From Synechococcus sp. RS9916 (GTDB lineage Bacteria > Cyanobacteriota > Cyanobacteriia > PCC-6307 > Cyanobiaceae), in NCBI RefSeq assembly GCF_000153825.1, contig NZ_DS022299.1, positions 1,824,869 through 1,888,868 of the forward strand: a stretch of DNA of 64,000 bases. The letters run 5' to 3'. The notes beneath the pieces were generated by a model, which had not been told where the DNA came from, made no database searches, and saw nothing but the letters and a program-made list of their open reading frames with translations. A program made the translations under genes and the position numbers. How positions within the stretch are numbered: the stretch's first letter is position 1; each line of letters starts with the position of its first letter. Shown here in pieces: positions 61,820 to 64,000 of this stretch.

Positions 61820-64000
61820 ATGTCCTCGTTAGTCACCGCCAACAATTTAATTAATACCTGGAACCTTAACGGAGGATCCTTAGACGCAAGTTTCGTTAGC
61901 ACTATTCAAGGGCTTTTTGCAGACGTCAATACTGTCTATTCACTGCCAAATATTATTGGACTCGGGGACGAAGCAATCATTCTTGAGGACACAAGCCTCA
62001 CAGCAAGTCAATTAAATACCCTCGACAGCCACACCTCCGGTGCCGTTAACGCCAATACCGTCACCACGCTCACGGGTGCCGCTGCAGACCTCAACACTGC
62101 TTACGCCTCCTCCGGCATCAGCAATCTCGGCAATGAGGCCGTCACCCTCTCCGACACCACCCTCGCGGTCTCTGTTCTCAACACCCTCGACGGCAACACC
62201 TCAGGGACCGTCAACGCCAACACCGTCACCACACTCACTGGTGCTGCAGCAGACCTCAACACTGCCTACGCCTCAGCCGGCATCAGCAATCTCGGCGATG
62301 AGGCCGTCACCCTCTCTGACTCCACCCTCGCGGCCTCCGTTCTCAACACCCTTGATGGCCACACCTCCGGTGCCATCAACGCCAGCAGCATCAACACGCT
62401 CACCGGCAGCGCCTCTGACCTGATCACTGCCTTTGCCTCCTCCGGCATCAGCAACCTCGGCAATGAAGCGGTTTCCGTCAGCAGCGGCACTGCCTCCACC
62501 TCTCAAGCCAACACCCTCGCTGCTGCCACCTCCGGTGTCGTCACCGCCACCCTCTCCGATGGCGATCTCTCAACACTTGCCGGACTCACCGAAACCGGCA
62601 ACGCCTACACGATCACCATCACGGACACATCTGTTGATGCAGCAGCCCTCAACACCGTCGATGGCAAGACCACCGTTGCCATCGACGCCAGCAACATCAC
62701 CACCCTGACTGGTGCAGCCGCTGACCTCAGTACTGCCTACGCCTCATCTGGCATCACGGGGCTCGATGACGAGAACATCACGCTCTCTGACACCACCCTC
62801 GCGGTCTCCGTCCTCAACACCCTCGACGGCAATACCTCAGGGACCGTTAACGCCAATACCGTCACCACCCTCACCGGCGCTGCTGCTGAAGCCAACACGG
62901 CCTATGCCTCGGCCGGCATCAGCAATCTCGGCAATGAGGCCGTCACCCTCTCCGACACCACCCTCGCGGTCTCCGTCCTCAACACCCTCGACGGCAATAC
63001 CTCAGGGACCGTTAACGCCAATACCGTCACCACCCTCACCGGCGCTGCTGCTGATCTCAACACGGCCTATGCCTCGGCCGGCATCAGCAATCTCGGCAAT
63101 GAGGCCGTCACCCTCTCCGACACCACCCTCGCGGTCTCCGTCCTCAACACCCTCGACGGCAATACCTCAGGGACCGTTAACGCCAATACCGTCACCACCC
63201 TCACTGGTGCTGCCGCAGACCTGATCACTGCTTACGCATCAGGCGGCATTAGCAACCTCGGCAATGAAGCGGTTTCCGTCAGCAGTGGCACCGCTTCCAC
63301 CTCTCAGGCCAACACCCTCGCTGCTGCCACCTCCGGCGTCGTCACCGCCACCCTCTCCGATGGCGACCTCTCAACACTCGCCGGACTCACCGAAACCGGC
63401 AACGCCTACACGATCACCATCACGGACACCTCCGTTGATGCCGCTGCTCTCAACACGCTCGATGGCAAGACCACCGTTGCCATCAATGCCAACAACATCA
63501 CCACCCTCACTGGCGCTGCCGCAGATCTCAACACCGCCTATGCCGCCAACGGCTCCAGCATCACCGGCCTCGGTAATGAAGCAGCCACCCTCTCCGACAC
63601 CACCCTCGCGGTTTCCGTCCTCAACACCCTCGACGGCAACACCTCCGGCACCGTTAACGCCAATACCGTCACCACCCTCACTGGCACAGCCGCAGACCTC
63701 AACACTGCTTACGACTCCGCCGGCATCAGCAACCTCGGCAATGAGGCCATCACCCTCTCCGACACCACCCTCGCGGTCTCCGTCCTCAACACCCTCGACG
63801 GCAACACCTCCGGCACCGTTAACGCCAATACCGTCACCACCCTCACTGGCACAGCCGCAGACCTCAACACTGCTTACGACTCCGCCGGCATCAGCAATCT
63901 CGGCAATGAGGCCATCACCCTCTCCGACACCACCCTCGCGGTTTCCGTCCTCAACACCCTTGATGGCAACACCTCAGGGACCGTCAACGCCAGCAGCATC
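61820..64000 (+). CDS. Giant tandem-repeat cell-surface-type protein (N-terminal 727 codons, open at window end)
   Basis: The frame from ATG 61820 (MSSLVTANNLINTWNLNGGS) is open to the last base, with exactly 727 codons seen. After ~44 unique residues the chain is made only of repeats: 55-residue units such as ISNLGNEAVTLSDTTLAVSV / LNTLDGNTSGTVNANTVTTL / TGAAADLNTAYASAG, with 102-104-residue variants. It is rich in Thr, Ala, Asn, Ser and Leu, has almost no Lys/Arg and no Cys, and has no N-terminal signal peptide, which fits type I secretion by a C-terminal signal. The style resembles SwmB, the very large repeat protein required for swimming in marine Synechococcus, but identity with SwmB is not shown. 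The size cannot be known from this window. Confidence 0.88.
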   Translation, partial: MSSLVTANNLINTWNLNGGSLDASFVSTIQGLFADVNTVYSLPNIIGLGDEAIILEDTSLTASQLNTLDSHTSGAVNANTVTTLTGAAADLNTAYASSGISNLGNEAVTLSDTTLAVSVLNTLDGNTSGTVNANTVTTLTGAAADLNTAYASAGISNLGDEAVTLSDSTLAASVLNTLDGHTSGAINASSINTLTGSASDLITAFASSGISNLGNEAVSVSSGTASTSQANTLAAATSGVVTATLSDGDLSTLAGLTETGNAYTITITDTSVDAAALNTVDGKTTVAIDASNITTLTGAAADLSTAYASSGITGLDDENITLSDTTLAVSVLNTLDGNTSGTVNANTVTTLTGAAAEANTAYASAGISNLGNEAVTLSDTTLAVSVLNTLDGNTSGTVNANTVTTLTGAAADLNTAYASAGISNLGNEAVTLSDTTLAVSVLNTLDGNTSGTVNANTVTTLTGAAADLITAYASGGISNLGNEAVSVSSGTASTSQANTLAAATSGVVTATLSDGDLSTLAGLTETGNAYTITITDTSVDAAALNTLDGKTTVAINANNITTLTGAAADLNTAYAANGSSITGLGNEAATLSDTTLAVSVLNTLDGNTSGTVNANTVTTLTGTAADLNTAYDSAGISNLGNEAITLSDTTLAVSVLNTLDGNTSGTVNANTVTTLTGTAADLNTAYDSAGISNLGNEAITLSDTTLAVSVLNTLDGNTSGTVNASSI
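61952..64000 (+). repeat. 165-bp tandem repeat array with higher-order S-S-S-L pattern
   Basis: Unit starts (first codon of the I-x-x-LGxEA motif) are at 61952, 62117, 62282, 62447, 62753, 62918, 63083, 63248, 63560, 63725 and 63890. Intervals are 165 bp except 306 bp after 62447 and 312 bp after 63248. The long units contain an added segment with VSVSSGTASTSQANTLAAAT and LAGLTETGNAYTITITD. The order is three short, one long, repeated. Units 62918 and 63083 are nearly identical at DNA level. Confidence 0.95.

Noticed and set aside
62040-63224. Long open frames of Pro/Ser/Thr-rich sequence in the other forward frame and on the minus strand of the array
   Set aside because: They are by-products of the repeated GC-rich coding unit; the continuous frame from 61820 explains the sequence.
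61952-64000. Tandem array as a CRISPR or non-coding satellite
   Set aside because: Unit lengths are multiples of three, the plus frame stays open for 727 codons, and units differ mainly at synonymous sites; there are no short repeats with unique spacers.
61820-64000. Naming the giant protein SwmB
   Set aside because: The repeat style fits, but only 727 codons are visible and I cannot compare sequences, so only a resemblance is stated.

Overview
The window looks like chromosomal DNA of a marine picocyanobacterium (Synechococcus/Cyanobium type). It is compact and GC-rich, with many 1-4 base gene overlaps. It carries a flavodiiron pair (flv3/flv1), a biosynthetic arginine decarboxylase, two membrane fatty-acyl desaturases, the rplI-dnaB pair, and the start of a giant tandem-repeat protein of the kind seen on the surface of marine Synechococcus. 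No tRNA, rRNA, insertion sequence or CRISPR array was recognised.

Layout. (1) 1-5785: the end of coaE, then an accessory island of secreted proteins of unknown function (503-1621, 1803-2246, 2369-2995, 3437-5275) with duplicated and decayed gene ends. (2) 5786-15562: gatB, thiO and a four-gene export operon (degenerate cyclic-nucleotide-fold protein, ABC transporter, HlyD-type adaptor, C39-peptidase ABC transporter). (3) 15578-33021: a signalling and surface region. It holds a cNMP-fold methyltransferase, ndk, speA, a cyclic-nucleotide-gated MscS-type channel overlapping a CHASE2 adenylate cyclase, a DUF928 protein, a two-partner-secretion exoprotein with a CHAT protease domain and its divergent TpsB transporter, an FkbM methyltransferase island, a CRP-type regulator and another cNMP-fold protein. 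(4) 33043-61362: mostly housekeeping and stress genes: alaS, SNF2 helicase/SWIM/MEKHLA, small heat-shock protein, a TRAP transporter, flv3/flv1, rubrerythrin, pirin, gcvP/gcvH, a methionine-gamma-lyase-like enzyme, two desaturases, rplI and dnaB. (5) 61820-64000: the N-terminal 727 codons of a giant repeat protein, still open at the window end.

Three things stand out. First, the window holds an adenylate cyclase with intact ATP-type catalytic residues, a CRP-family regulator whose recognition helix keeps the residues E. coli CRP uses to read TGTGA, and three matching TGTGA-N6-TCACA palindromes. Two of these lie 115-121 bp before secreted-protein genes and the third lies before the DUF928 gene, which suggests a local cAMP regulon for surface and secreted proteins. 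Second, two unrelated loci share one unusual architecture: an inserted gene sits between convergent genes, with a decayed 3' end of the right-hand gene on its left and a decayed 3' end of the left-hand gene on its right. This is the footprint expected of junction duplication or single-crossover integration. Third, the giant protein has a regular higher-order repeat (three 55-residue units, then one unit of 102-104 residues) that predicts the sequence beyond the window.
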